Origin: Desulfobulbaceae bacterium UBA2213
GTDB taxonomy: Bacteria > Desulfobacterota > Desulfobulbia > Desulfobulbales > Desulfocapsaceae
Length of the DNA: 13,075 nt
Assembly: GCA_002327225.1 (NCBI GenBank)
Contig: DCUN01000054.1
Location: forward strand, 1 to 13,075
Direction: 5' to 3'
The stretch's first letter is position 1; every line of letters starts with the position of its first letter. The notes under the pieces are model-generated. The model searched no databases. It saw nothing but the letters and a program-made list of their open reading frames with translations, and was not told the DNA's origin. Shown here piece after piece: positions 12,345 to 13,075 of the stretch. Made by a program: the position numbers and the translations under genes.

Positions 12345-13075
12345 ATGAATCTGGCTGAATTAAAGCTGAAGAAAATTGATGAGCTGGTAAAACTTGGTCA
12401 AAAATTAAAGATTGAAGGGGTGAGCTCCTTGCGTAAACAGGAGCTGATCTTTGCTATTTTACAGGCCCAGGCTGATGAGGATGGGAAGCTACGTGGCGGC
12501 GGGGTGCTGGAGATTTTACCCGACGGGTTTGGTTTTCTCAGGGCGCCTGATTATAATTACCTGCCAGGGCCGGATGATATCTATGTCTCTCCATCGCAGA
12601 TCCGGCGATTAAATCTGCGCACGGGAGATACCATTGAAGGTCTGGTCCGTGCGCCCAAGGAAGGGGAGCGCTATTTTGCCCTGCTGAAGGTTGAGAGTGT
12701 CAACTTTGATCCACCTGAGGCCTCAAAGACCAAGACTCTTTTTGCCAATTTGACGCCCCTGCACCCTGATGAAAAATTAAATCTTGAGTGGCAGCCTGAT
12801 AATTATTCCACACGCCTTATCGATATGATGGCACCTATTGGTAAAGGGCAGCGTGGTTTGATAGTAGCACCTCCCCGCACTGGCAAAACGGTTTTGATGC
12901 AGAAGATTGCCAATGCCATCGTCAAAAATCATCCCGATGTCTATCTGATTGTTCTGCTTATTGATGAGCGTCCGGAAGAGGTTACGGAGATGGCCCGATC
13001 GGTCCTGGCCGCGGAGGTCGTCAGTTCAACCTTTGATGAACCGCCTCAGCGCCATATTCAGGTGGCGGAGATGGT
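12345..13075 (+). CDS. rho: Transcription termination factor Rho (5' part, cut by window edge)
   Basis: Rho is a hexameric RNA helicase-ATPase that ends transcription. The 243 complete codons here cover the Rho N-terminal helical domain (about 1-48) and the OB-type primary RNA-binding domain with LPDGFGFLRAPDYNYLPGPD (58-77). The start of the ATPase core follows, with Walker A APPRTGKT (175-182) and LLIDERPEEVTEM (204-216). PPRTGKT rather than the E. coli PPKAGKT is common outside the gamma-proteobacteria. ATG 12345 is chosen because the other ATG at 12338 runs into a stop after six codons. The ribosome-binding site AGGAG (12330-12334) is 10 nt away, a little far. The 3' half and the stop codon lie beyond the window. 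It follows a very long untranslated region. Confidence 0.96.
   Translation, partial: MNLAELKLKKIDELVKLGQKLKIEGVSSLRKQELIFAILQAQADEDGKLRGGGVLEILPDGFGFLRAPDYNYLPGPDDIYVSPSQIRRLNLRTGDTIEGLVRAPKEGERYFALLKVESVNFDPPEASKTKTLFANLTPLHPDEKLNLEWQPDNYSTRLIDMMAPIGKGQRGLIVAPPRTGKTVLMQKIANAIVKNHPDVYLIVLLIDERPEEVTEMARSVLAAEVVSSTFDEPPQRHIQVAEM

Overview
This 13-kb window carries chromosomal housekeeping genes. I see no phage, insertion sequence, CRISPR array or defence locus. The gene order (ispE, tRNA-Gln, prs, rplY, pth, then a CarD-type regulator, an RluA-family pseudouridine synthase, coaE and rho), a DUF1844 protein, and a long three-domain SerA suggest a Gram-negative anaerobe of the former Deltaproteobacteria (Desulfobacterota, perhaps Desulfobulbales). 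That placement is inferred from family and gene-order knowledge, not from a search.

Left part (1-3528, minus strand): gltX (glutamyl-tRNA synthetase) is followed 128 nt later by glnS (glutaminyl-tRNA synthetase). Both are read leftward from a promoter at about 3602-3630 and end at a strong intrinsic terminator at 138-172. The first ~130 nt of the window hold nothing I can name.

Middle (3529-8590, plus strand): a 352-nt divergent region carries the gltX promoter and a serA promoter. serA (serine synthesis) is followed by a small DUF1844 protein and ispE (MEP isoprenoid pathway). tRNA-Gln(UUG) begins at the base right after the ispE stop codon. prs (PRPP synthase) and rplY (ribosomal protein L25/Ctc) follow, and a clear terminator at 8551-8590 closes the block. 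The tRNA is the substrate of the GlnRS encoded at the left end.

Right part (8613-13075, plus strand): pth (peptidyl-tRNA hydrolase), a CarD/CdnL-type RNA polymerase-binding regulator, an RluD-like pseudouridine synthase and coaE, which overlaps it by 4 nt. A 754-nt region with no credible protein gene follows, then rho, cut by the window edge. The common theme is translation (two synthetases, tRNA, L25, Pth, rRNA modification) and transcription control (CarD, Rho).

The most unusual part is the coaE-rho interval. It has a near-consensus promoter (TTGACA, 17 nt, TATATA), several nested inverted repeats including a 21-bp two-part stem at 12148-12223, a pyrimidine-rich stretch and a short C-rich, G-poor segment. 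It is best read as a long structured rho leader, possibly autoregulatory, or as one or more undescribed small RNAs. Smaller points are three 9-nt homopolymer runs inside ispE and glnS, a cysteine-containing N-terminal extension on the DUF1844 protein, and a GTG start for carD that differs from the longest frame.
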